Shown here piece by piece: positions 54,341-64,000 of a stretch of DNA of 64,000 nt; position 1 is the first letter of the stretch; every line of letters starts with the position of its first letter. This DNA comes from Globodera rostochiensis (lineage: Eukaryota; Nematoda; Chromadorea; Rhabditida; Heteroderidae). The stretch lies in the NCBI GenBank assembly GCA_018350325.1, contig JAEVLN010000011.1, positions 1,546,449 through 1,610,448 on the forward strand, read 5' to 3'. The translations under genes and the position numbers were made by a program. A model generated the notes under the pieces. That model was given only the letters and a program-made list of their open reading frames with translations. It was not told the origin of the DNA and did no database searches.

Positions 54341-55612
54341 GTGCTTTGGTTTTGCTTTCAGGGCGCGCAAGCCGGTGATTCAACCCGATTTTTAGAAATC
54401 AGCGAACACATTTAGTGATTTTGATTTCTTGATTCTGTTTTTGAAGGTCAAAAATATGGCATTTTTATGGCAATTTTTCTTAAAGAATTAAAACAAATTT
54501 TTTTTTTTTGAGAGGTGTGGGCGGGAAATTTGAATTTTTGACTCTTAATTGTTAAAAGATTTGCAACCAAAAACTTCAAATTAACCGAATCAAGGAGCAC
54601 TATTTTTCGGGAAAATTCTCATTTTTTTTCTCAAAAAAATAAGAATTTTCACAGTTATAAAATATGAAATTATGGCAAGTGTGGAAATATGGCAAAAAAT
54701 TATTGGCATTTGCCATAAAAATAGCGCATTTTGAGAGCCCCCTCCCCCAGACTTAAAAGTTCCGGCTGCTTTTTTGAAAGATTGGGCTATATTTTACTTT
54801 ACAGTTGCACCTGGAAACTTGCTAAGTTAACTGAAGGCCTGCCTAAAAACCCATTCCCTCCATTCTTCTGAGGCTGACTGTCCAATTTCTGCGGAGTTTT
54901 GCGTTTGACGACCGCCCGAAGTAATTGTGTTGAAATGATCAAAGAAAAAGCCAAATTCACTCATTATAATTGTGTGGGTATTTTTCTACACTATATGGGA
55001 GTGGTTCGGATCCGAACAATTCATATACCAATCGACTCCCCTCATCGAGCTGAGCACGAATCTGCAAAAATTTTTCCGCGGAAACCACTTTGAAGAAAGT
55101 TATGGCCCCTCAAAGTTGGCCAAAAACCATAGGGGGGACCCTTTTGGTCAAATTTTGCAGATTCGTGCTCAGCTCGATGAGAGGAGTCGATTGGTATATG
55201 AATTGTTCGGATCTGAACCACTCCCATATAGTGTAGAAATTCCACGCTTGCATAAAAAGAATATCAAAACATTTGCTGCCAAATCGGAATCTGATCAGTG
55301 ATCAGATTGAGTTCGGCAAACATTACTATTGGGGCCAACTGGAGACAGTTGGCGACGCCAATTATGAACAAAATTCGTAAGCAAACGTTGTCCGAATTAA
55401 TTGGACAATTTCAGTTTTTTCTTAATTTTCGATAATTTCATTTTATTTTCTATTGATAAATTCGAAAACATGCAAAAACTCTGACATCAAATGAAAAACA
55501 AAGGCCCTTCTTCAAACATTCATTCATACGGCAACAAAAGAAGCCAACAATTTTTGTGTCCATTTAATCGATTTTTTTGTTTAATTTCTTCCACAAAATT
55601 CCCTCCGTCCAT
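54341..55612. other. Intergenic with foldback repeat
   Basis: AT-rich; contains the inverted repeat at 54977-55246. Its last ~120 bp is the module shared by F-box 3' flanks (TACGGCAACAAAAGAAGCCA). Confidence 0.5.
54977..55246. repeat. Foldback inverted repeat
   Basis: Two arms of about 95 bp in inverted orientation (CTACACTATATGGGAGTGGT, then TCATATACCAATCGACTCC, up to CTGCAAAATTTT-like sequence) separated by about 80 bp. The loop contains GTTATGGCCCCTCAAAGTTGGCC, like the interior of 28991-29326. It could form a long hairpin RNA. Confidence 0.9.
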
Positions 55613-57066
55613 TCACTTTTTGCACTCATTTGGCCCTGCGTTTGCCTCAAACATGCTGGAAATAAGAAAAGATTTTAACTAGGGTAAAGCGTTGGATTGG
55701 GGGGGAGGGGGTATTTATTCAATTACTCGTCGCCGATGTCACTGTCTTGGAAGTTAATGGAGATGCGATTCCACTGATTGTCCATTTCCAATTGAATTGC
55801 CTCCTCTTCCCACTCGGCCCATTTCGCCTCTTCTTGCCCAATCGGACAACGCACCAACAGCCATTCCTCATCGTAAAACCATCGAAATGTCAATCGCTCC
55901 CCCGTCAAATTGTTCTTCAGCTCAAATGGCACAGGCACAAAGTCATCGTCCGCCAAAAAGCTAATGACGTAATTGACCGGCTTCGAAGCATTGACAAATG
56001 ACTAAAAGGAAGGAAAAATTAATTACTCTCAAATTGATTATAAAAAGAAAACCCTTTTGAGTCCTTCCATCATTCCAGCCAAATAAAAACGACAACGAAG
56101 CATCTTCGGAAGGCCATCCCCGCGGGGAGTGAGCACCCATTTAGCCGCGACTTGACGGGAAGAAGCATTGGCGTTGTCGTCGGCCGAAAATTCAGGGGAA
56201 AGTCCACCGGGATCGATCATTCGGAGATTTGCGCAATTGCAAAGAATGGCCGGAAAAAATTGTCGCGAACGGTCGAATTGGGTGACCAAAAGAAGGCGGG
56301 AAATGTTGTCGTTGATCAAAGGCCAAATCTTCTGCCAAATAATTTCCAAGCTGCGGTTTTCACCCTCCTCGGTATAAATTGCAACAGTGGTCCCGGAAGA
56401 GTCGAAAAGAGGGCGAATGCGTTGAAGAAATTCGATGACGGTTTGGTCGACGTAACTGAAAGACCAAAAACCTTAATTTTACATTTGGAAGAAAACGACC
56501 TAATCCAAATCGATTCGAATCCGATCACTTTGCCTGGAAACGGTCCTTGAGGAATTGGGAGCCGTTCACCACCATAGCGTTTGACAATTTCTGCGCTATT
56601 CCCGTCATCCGCGCAACGAATTTCCATCGAACCCAACGACCATTCCCGCGACTTGAAATGGACGTCCACCAAAACGTCCAATCGATCACTGATCAGCGCC
56701 ATTTTCAGTCCGAGCTCAAACGGATCAAGAAAAGCGAAGACTTCGAGCCAAACATCGGCACAAATAAAACTAAAAATTTGGGATTTACTGTGTATTCTAG
56801 AAAAAGAAACTGGAAGCTGAAGCTTGAAACGAAGCCCGAATACCCGAAGATGCGCCCATCCCTGTCCCGTTCCATCCATCTCCATTTCCCTCTTCCTCCC
56901 CTCCGGTCTTAAACCGGGCCCTCCCCGCCGGGGTTGAGCACGTCCATGGTGGGTTGGGGGGATGTTCGGGACGGGAAACGGACTGCCCTTAATGGGACAA
57001 ATTATTTGAAACTCACATTCCCTCCATTTGTTGTTGCTGCTTCTCTTCGGTTGCGTTGTCCGACAT
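55613..57066 (-). CDS. F-box-family protein, intact copy
   Basis: Start [16 protein letters not shown] at 57066. Intron 1 (about 56790-57015) holds the GC-rich intronic element. The F-box-like exon (about 56505-56785) has [18 protein letters not shown]. Exon 3 (about 56050-56457) has [18 protein letters not shown], the leucine-rich middle and [18 protein letters not shown]. Exon 4 (about 55735-56000) has [15 protein letters not shown] and [20 protein letters not shown]. The usual exon 4 donor GGGTAAG has become GAGTAATT. Reading through gives an immediate stop after DIGDE; splicing at GA-gtaatt instead leads in frame to [13 protein letters not shown] and a stop at 55613. Either C-terminus is possible. 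Confidence 0.85.
56836..57000 (-). repeat. GC-rich element in F-box intron 1 (copy 3)
   Basis: In gene orientation: CCCACCATGGACGTGCTCAA, CCCCGGCGGGGAGGGCCCGG, then TTTAAGACCGGAGGGGAGG. Very close to copy 1 (16340-16490). Confidence 0.75.
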
Positions 57067-59014
57067 TTTTAGAATAATTAATTCTAAAAATCAAGCAATT
57101 TTAGATGTGTTGTTTTGATCATCTCCACCCATCTCGTCAATCATTTACATATGGGGGCATTTATGCTAAAGAAATCACAAAAAATGGATTCCAAAGGACC
57201 GGCAAAATGATCAGTAGCAAATATTTGTGATGGATGTGTTGGGGAATTAATGATTATTTGGGGAATTGAAAATGTTTTTCAATCTTTTGAGACCAAACAA
57301 ATGTATTACCTACTTGTTTGTCGGTTGCGAGGAATATTTTTTGAATGTCAACAATCTTTATGTGCTGCAAAAGTGATGAAATCAATGAATGAATTGGGGG
57401 TGCTCTCTGATCAACTCTTTTTTAAAGAAAACAAATCAGTTTCGGGCCTAAAAAAGAACAAAATTCACGTCCCTGGGGGGGGGGGGGGTGGGTTCGATTG
57501 GGACCAAAGGTCGATGTCAGGACCTGAGGACCGATCGTGATTTTGAAGAATCTTAAATTCTCGGCGAGATTTTCAATCAGTCCAGGCTCTTAAACTGGTG
57601 TACGGAGAATTACGCACCAACCTGGAGAAATTAAAACATTTACACGGCCAATCCATCAGACGGAACTGCCAAAAACTGACCTAAATTGTTCGGAAAAGCT
57701 TTCATCCGCCCTTTCTAACTCTTTCTATAATTTTTAGGCTAATCAACATTTATCCTTGAGTATTTCGAGGACTTCAGAGGATCAAGATTTAGCATTTTGT
57801 AGTGTCCTCTGTCGCTATTTTATTTTTTAGTTTATTAATCGATTAGCATCCGATGCCCAAATTCAGCTGATCGTCGCTGTGTGCCAGCCACGGCACTTTC
57901 TTGTACAGCCGAATACAATGACTTGCCTTGACGATGGCCATCGCTTGGAGCCACTTAAAAATGCTTGAATTTTTTTATTTGTAAACGCAGCTTAACAATA
58001 GTTTTTAGAGCTTATAGATTTCGAATTGTACGGTACATTGCGCCTGGTGCCCGCCCAGCCCATTTTTTTGAAAAAAATTTATAAGTCTGGAAAAAGAAGT
58101 TTCTTGTCCTTTTTGGGGGCGTAGAGTCCGTATTTTAAGGCCAAAAGTGATTTTGGAAAATTTTCAATTTCCAAAAAATGTTCGAATATAGTCTGGAGTT
58201 CAGAATTGGTTAAAACGGAGGTCAGATTCGATTTATACACTCAAAAGTCTTAGGAAGACAAGCGGAAGAATAAAAGAGTTTAAAAAATTTTAATTGTCAA
58301 GAAATGATTTTTTTAAAGCTACATTAAATTTTGTAAGAACATAAATGTTTGTTTATTTGAAAATCGCAAAAATTATATATATTAGCATTTAATTGAAAGC
58401 GTCTCACTGTTTTAGAATATTAAGAAGATTTATTTTATATAAATTTTTTCTAATATATAACTTATGCCATTTGAGATTTAACGGTAACATAAAAAGTGAA
58501 TAATATTCATCAAATATAAATAGAGCCCGGACTTAAGGACCGATCGAGATTCCTTCGAGTTCACTAAAAACTTTAAAAATCTCGGTAAAATTTCGTCGAT
58601 CGAAATCTCAAAAAAAATTTACATTCTGACCAGTTTCAGGGCGATCTTTTTGTCCCAAGACACAGTGCGAATGATAAAATGTTGACGATCTTTCGTCACA
58701 ATAAAATTTCTTGGAAAAGATTAAGTGCGTTCTTGCTCAATTGGAAAAAATTGTTTGGTGACGATGCGCAATTAATTGGCCAAAAAATGTGTGAATTTTG
58801 CATGATTGATGAACACACTGACGCTGATCGGTGGGCTTTTGAGCGGAGGTGCCCATTTTGATCAATTTTTGTTCCCTTTTTATGTGGTTGAAAAAAATTT
58901 GTCCGAGCTTCCGTACGACGTAATGATGATGCTGATCAAAAGGGGGCCAGTGTCCGTCAATGTACCACTCAAACAAACTCTCCATTCAACCTCCTCCCTG
59001 AGACAAACACGATA
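57067..59014. other. Intergenic with dispersed repeats
   Basis: Starts with the F-box 5' flank (about 57160-57260). 57638-57748 (GGAACTGCCAAAAACTGACC) recurs at 60056-60168. At about 58522 TAGAGCCCGGACTTAAGGAC matches the terminus of the element at 36132-36988 and marks an eroded copy. 58679-58990 has short open frames (for example FGDDAQLIGQKMCEFCMIDE) just upstream of the secreted-peptide gene; they could be 5' untranslated sequence or a gene remnant. Confidence 0.45.
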
Positions 59015-59384
59015 ATGAGCTCTACAACCGTCTTGATCATGCTGATTCTGGTGGCCAGTGCCTTAGTTGTGCAAGTCGACGCTGGATGGTTTAGAAATAC
59101 TTCCCCATATCGGCTTAGGTGTAAAGCTGATCACCGCGCCGGGGGGTTTGATTTAATTCCCCTCCCCCGGCGGCTACCATCCATTTATCTTCTAACATAT
59201 CTATTGGCCTTTTAGTCGCGTTAAACGTTGCCCAACCTGCTATCCGGCGCCGCCACCGCCTCCGCCACCACCAAGCTACGGTTACAACGGCTATGGCTAC
59301 GGTGGAAGCGCGGCCGCAGACGCGGCGTCGTCGGCGGGCTATGGCGGCTACGGCGGTTGCTCAGGAGGTTGCGGACGCAAATAA
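59015..59384 (+). CDS. Small secreted Gly/Tyr-rich propeptide
   Basis: Two exons (59015-59118 and 59216-59384, GT-AG, in phase) encode about 90 residues. The N-terminus MSSTTVLIMLILVASALVVQ, then VDA, is a clear signal peptide. A short linker (GWFRNTSPYRLS) leads to RVKR, a furin-type dibasic cleavage site. The mature part begins CPTCYPA, has eight consecutive prolines, then YGYNGYGYGG, an Ala/Ser patch and YGGYGGCSGGCGRK. There are four cysteines in two CxxC/CxxxC pairs. Such Gly/Tyr peptides in nematodes include cuticle or eggshell components and small antimicrobial peptides. In a plant parasite, a secreted effector is also possible. Function not assignable from sequence. Confidence 0.8.
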
Positions 59385-61099
59385 ACGCGCACCGTCGGGG
59401 CAAAAAGCAAAAAAGAAAAGGCACGAAGGACGTACAAATTTTACCAAAAGCATTTTCCCCTAGGCTCATAAAGCATGGAAAATTAGCAAATATAATTTTG
59501 TATGTTTACATTGTAATTTGGTGAATGAATATTGAACTGAAAATATCAAATTAGAAAATGAAAATGCTTTTAAACATTCCATTGAATTTGTTGTAATTTA
59601 TGATTGTTTTCTAAACTAGAAATTTATTAGTGAAAATTTTTAAATACAAAAATTTAGCAACATTTTATTGAAAAGTTTTAAGTTCTATAAATGTTTTTGA
59701 ATCAACAACAATTTTATGGCCATGAAAAACAGAACAAAAATAGTCAACAAAGTAAAAACTCAAAACAGCAATCGTTAAATTGTTTGGAACTTGTGAAAAG
59801 AAAAATCATATCAAAATGTTTGTTATTCAAATAAAACATTAAAACGATTAAAAGATCCACAGAGAAAACTTTTTTCGATTTTGCAAATCAAATCAAATTT
59901 ATTAATCTTCGCATTTAACCAATTGAAAAAATTTCTTAAGCTCCAATAAAAGCACTTTAATAAAGGTAAAAAAGTCGGTTATAGTCATTTCTAAGCCTAC
60001 AAACGATGGTTTGGCTGGCTGAAATTTTGTGATACAACCAAATTAAACATTTTATACGGCCAATTCATCAGTCGGAACTGCCAAAAACTGCCCTAAATTG
60101 TTTGGAAAAGCTTTCCGCCGCCTTTCTAACCAATTTCTATAATTTTTAGGCTAATTCATTAAGTAAAGAATAGGCAAAATGTTAGCCCCGGGTGGGACTC
60201 GAACCCACGTCCTCCACCCAATCCGTGGGCAGCTCTTCCAACTGAGCTACCGGGGCGTCCCATTAGCCTTCTTCTTTATGGATGATCTTTTGCCCCCGCC
60301 CTAGGCGTTTTAACCGTTCACTTCCAACCAGCGGAACACACAAATCCTTACAATTATTCAAATGCGTTTTAATTAAAAAAATTAAAATTTAGTTTTAATT
60401 TTAAATAAAAATATTTAGTTACACTTTGTAAAATACAATTAATTAACATTACAGTAGCCGGTCCTTCGAAAAGTTTAAATAAATGAATTCTTTAAAAATT
60501 GATCGTTGTCTACTGTATGTAAAAAAATCACAGTAAGAACTAGTACACGAAATTTCAAAAAATCACCCGGGAAACTCTATTAGTTTAAACCACAAATTTA
60601 AACTTTAAATAAAAAATAATTCAGTTAAATCTTTCATATTATTCTTTTTGGAAAAATTTCATCTAAGCGGCCAGCCTCGAATTCGCCCAAAATTACTTTT
60701 ATAGGGCTTCTAGGTGCTGAAAACAATAAAGCAATCAAACATTTTATTGGGACAAGCATTTAAACCGATTCAAATTTTGAAAAAGCATTGGGGGGGTACC
60801 CTTTTGGTTAAAATTTTTGTTCATAATAATTTTGAATATAAAATTGCTCCCGGCGATATTCTCATCCCTTTTTTTTGTCTATAAGGCCGATCTTTTGGAA
60901 TATCTTTGTGCTGCTGCTAGTCGGTGACGCATCATCTACGACGGCAACGACGTCCCGTCGCACTGTTCAGTATTTTACACTCTTTCCAAGCTGTTCATTC
61001 TCTTCAATTGGTCACTCTTTTGCCTGTCCGCAATCAATGAACTCACTCAAAAAAATGTTTTAGCATTGATTTATCGGAACAGTAAAAATAATTCTAAAA
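59385..61099. other. Intergenic with tRNA-like gene
   Basis: AT-rich. Contains the repeat copy at 60056-60168 and the tRNA-like gene at 60185-60256. The final ~50 bp (TTATCGGAACAGTAAAAATA) matches the sequence just upstream of F-box start codons. Confidence 0.5.
60185..60256 (-). tRNA. tRNA-like gene or pseudogene
   Basis: 72 nt with a perfect acceptor stem (GCCCCGG/CCGGGGC), D-arm GCTCAGTTGGAAGAGC, T-arm GTGGGTTCGAGTCCCAC, and consensus A-box (TAGCTCAGTTGG) and B-box (GGTTCGAGTCC). The anticodon arm is poor. The best fold is TGCCC-ACGGATT-GGGTG, which would give anticodon GGA but has C instead of the universal U at position 33 and lacks the long variable arm expected for tRNA-Ser. It is probably a tRNA pseudogene or tRNA-derived element, though a functional odd tRNA is not excluded. 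Confidence 0.6.
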
Positions 61100-61275
61100 A
61101 TGTCGGATAGCGCAAGCTTCGAAGAGCAGCAACAGCAAATGAAGGAAATGTGTGTTTGTTTCCAGAAGAGTCAAATCAAAAGCCATAAATCCCAAGTTTT
61201 TTCAGTTTCATTTGTGACGATATTTGGTACGAAGTCTTACAATGCATTTTGCTTTTAAACGACTTAACTAAATAA
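61100..61275 (+). pseudogene. F-box-family fragment (N-terminus only)
   Basis: Exon 1 (61100-61149) encodes MSDSASFEEQQQQMKE. After a 56-bp intron with GT-AG ends, exon 2 starts IFICDDIWYEVLQCILLLND and stops at TAA 61273-61275. Only the start of the F-box-like segment remains, and the rest of the gene is absent downstream. It could still make a peptide of about 40 residues, but a truncated duplicate is the simplest reading. Confidence 0.7.
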
Positions 61276-61482
61276 ATGTTTTAAAACAAAATTGTTCAAA
61301 TTTGGGTCCGGGATTCGACATACGCAAAAACGGAACTTGGGTTCGTGTTTTGCGCACTGCGTTTTGTAAGAGTTTGTGAGGTTTAGTCATTTTTATAGAG
61401 AGCAATCTAAAGACAAAATATCTGAAAAAAGAGATTGAACGAAATTTGGGCGGGTTTTGTTCATTTAATGTAACTCCGTGAT

Positions 61483-61755
61483 CACGGATTTTTTTTTTCC
61501 TTTCCCGTAATCACCTTCACGGATTTTTTTCCTCTCCCATAATCACCGATTTTTTTTTCCTTTCCCGTAATCACCTTCACGGATTTTTTTTTTCCTCTCC
61601 CATAATAACCGATCACGGATTTTTTTCCTCTCCCATAATCACCGATTTTTTTTTCCTCTCCCGTAATCACCGATCACGGATTTTTTTCCTCTCCCATAAT
61701 CACCGATTTTTTTTTCCTCTCCCGTAATCACCGATCACGGATTTTTTTTTTGATC
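61483..61755. repeat. T-rich minisatellite
   Basis: About eight units of CACGGATTTTTTTTCCTCTC, then CCATAATCACC or CCGTAATCACCGAT, 28-40 bp each. No coding role. Confidence 0.9.
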
Positions 61756-61908
61756 ACGTCTAGCCCTGACCTCAATGCCATTTTTTAAGACGACCGACCC
61801 CAAATGAAAATCAAAGGCTCTTCAAACATTCATACGGCAACAAATGAAGCCAACAATTATTGTGTCGTTTAATCGATTCGATTTTCCGTTTAAATTCCCT
61901 TCATCCAT

Positions 61909-63920
61909 TCAATCGGTGAGCTCATTCGGACCTTCGTTTGCGTCAATCATTCTGAAATAAAATCTTAACGATGGGAGGCGAAAGTTTGCGTTTGGCACAA
62001 AATTCAAGGGTTCATCCGCTATTTCGAGAAATCACCCTCAGGAATTCAGAGGTGCAGTGACAGATGGAGTTAAACCTTAACCATGTTTATTGATAAGTAA
62101 AAGTGGGGTTTTTAGGGACTAAAAGCTCCTAAAAAGAGGCAAAAAGGTGCCAACCATTGTCATTCCGTACCCATCGCCAATGTCACTGTCTTCGAAGCTT
62201 ATGATGATGCGACGATTCCATTGATTGTACCCTTTCCATTCAATTGCCTCCTTCTCCCACACGGCCCATTTCGCCTCTTTTCGCCCAATTTGACAACGCA
62301 CCAACAACCATTCGTTTTTGTCAATTTGTCGAAATGTCAATCGCTCCCCCGTCCAATTGTTCTCCCGTACAAATGGCACAGTGCCAACAATCGAATGCAG
62401 ACGGATGATAAAATTGACCGGCTCCAACGCATTGACAAATGCCTAAAACGAGGGAATAATTATCCCAAATTGATTATAAGAAATTACCCCTTTGAGTCCG
62501 TCCATTCCTGTCGAATAAAAACGACAATAAAGCACCTTCGGAAGACCATCTTCACGGGAAGTAAGCAACCATTTGGCCAAGGCTTGGCCGGAAGAAGCGC
62601 CGGCGTTGTCTTTGGCCGGAAATTCGGGAAAAAGTCCAGAGGATTCGATCGAACGGAGATTTGCGCAATTGCGAAGAATCGCCGGACAGAATTGTCGCAA
62701 ACGGTCGAATTTAGAGAAGAAGTATAAGGGAAAGCCGCAAATGTTGTCTTTGATCAACGGCCAAATCTTTTGCCAAATAATTTCCCAACTGCGGCTTTGG
62801 TCGTCGTCGTTTTTGATGTAAACAGTTGTCCCGGGTGAGTTGAAAAGACGGCTAATGTGTTGAAGAAATTCGATGACAGTTTGGTCGACATATCTGAATT
62901 ATAAGATTATTATTAAAATATTGTTTTTTTTAAAAAAAAAACGACCTGATTTTAATCTCTTTGAAGCCGATCACGTTCTTTGGAAGCGGTCCTTGAGGAA
63001 TTGGCAGACGTTCAGCACCATAGCGTTTGACAATTTGTGCGCCATTTCCTCCGATTGCGCGAACAATTCTCAGCCAACCCAACGCCCATTCCCTCGACTT
63101 GAAATGGACGTCCACCAAAACGTCCAATCGATCACTGATCAGCGCCACTTTCAGTCCGAGCTCAAAAGGGTCAAGAAAAGCGAAGACTCCGTGCCAAACG
63201 TCGGCACAAATGAAACTTAAATTTGGGATTAATGTAGGGCCCGCTTCATCTTCATCCGTTAGGGGCCGGATTGTTAGGTACTAAAAACGTGAAATAGGGA
63301 CTAAAAGCCCAAAAAGTGGCGAAATAGCGACGAAAAATGTGCTAAAACGACTAAAACGAGACAATTTTTGCGCGAAAACCTTTAAAATCCATCATTCTTT
63401 ATAAATTTTCTTCTTACAATTGTAAATTAAATATTTTTCACAAGGTTTGTTAAAAAATAATAAAAATAAAATATTTTTCGGAAAATATCAAAAATAGAAA
63501 ATAAAAGCGCAAAAACGGCAAAAGGGATTTATTCTCAAAAAACCCGAAATAGGGATTTATGACTACAAAGTCGCCCTAATTCTAAAATTTTTCAAATTGA
63601 ATGCTATTTTAGGGCTGGCATTTTTAGACATTAAAAAACGCGAAATAGGCACAGTATAATTTTATTTTCAAAGTTACATAAAAAAGGATGTTTCTAGTGG
63701 TATACAACGAAAAAACAAAAAATGATCATCATACTTTTTGAACGATGAAGCAAAAAAATTGATTTTTCGAAAAATGCCGAAATAAGCACAAAAGTTCAAC
63801 GGCAAAAATAGACACCAAAAATGCGAAAGTGCCATTTAAGGCCTATGCGCAAAAAATAGGTTTTTATTCAAAGGAAATAAACTCACATTGCTGCTCTTCG
63901 TCGCTTTTGTTGTCCGACAT
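61909..63920 (-). CDS. F-box-family protein, altered exon 1
   Basis: Start [11 protein letters not shown] at 63920. Exon 1 lacks about 16 nt relative to paralogues (the end of the Gln run and the MEK part), which changes the phase at its junction to exon 2. Intron 1 is about 680 bp and holds degenerate AAATAGGGA-type repeats. The acceptor before exon 2 is TTTAAG instead of TTTCAG. Exons 2 to 4 are otherwise intact: [94 protein letters not shown]. The last exon, [13 protein letters not shown], ends at 61909. Unless another start or splice site restores the phase, the protein may be lost or start within exon 2. Confidence is for family membership. Confidence 0.75.
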
Positions 63921-64000
63921 TTTGTAGAAATATTTTTAGTGTTGCGATAAAACAATTCTAAATCATGCAATTATGACAATTTATGTCCAAGAAATCCGAA

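Overview
The window looks like nematode nuclear DNA, most likely from a plant-parasitic cyst nematode (Globodera/Heterodera lineage). The genes are split by short GT-AG introns of about 40-150 bp, the background is AT-rich, and the dominant gene type is an F-box-like family that I recall as strongly expanded in cyst nematodes. The species call is inference. There are no bacterial signals, no CRISPR arrays and no rRNA.

Layout. 1-1252: 3' part of an F-box-family gene with an inserted element in an intron. 1810-5869 (-): NCOA4/ARA70-like gene. 8106-9344 (-): F-box gene with an internal in-frame deletion. 9.9-12.7 kb: two head-to-head arrays of a 17-bp GC-rich unit. 13.5-17.7 kb: one F-box gene and one frameshifted F-box copy. 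18.4-21.6 kb (-): excitatory amino acid (SLC1) transporter. 24.0-27.0 kb: a 3-kb array of a 14-bp unit with higher-order structure. 27.2-32.4 kb (-): UDP-glycosyltransferase with three DNA elements in its introns. 33.8-35.7 kb and 38.7-40.3 kb (-): F-box genes. 41.5-47.4 kb: foldback-type elements around the first of two paralogous four-helix membrane-protein genes (44150-46242 and 50865-52245). 53.8-54.3 kb: small charged helical protein. 55.6-57.1 kb (-): F-box gene. 59.0-59.4 kb: small secreted Gly/Tyr-rich peptide. 60.2 kb: tRNA-like gene. 61.1 kb: F-box fragment. 61.9-63.9 kb (-): F-box gene.

The most unusual signal is in the repeats. At least seven non-autonomous elements have 8-bp target-site duplications (hAT-like), perfect in six and 7/8 in one. 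In several of them the inverted termini are made of short tandem units, and each element family has its own unit. The 17-bp arrays have the same head-to-head form, and their unit resembles that of the 41.5-kb element. This suggests that tandem expansion of transposon ends seeds local satellites. Many insertions sit in introns of the F-box and UGT genes. Removing two of them from the UGT gene leaves a normal 102-bp intron.

The genes do not form a pathway. This is a dynamic accessory region: a tandem, bidirectional family of F-box-like proteins (probable ubiquitin-ligase substrate adaptors) mixed with a transporter, a detoxification-type glycosyltransferase and lineage-specific secreted or membrane proteins.
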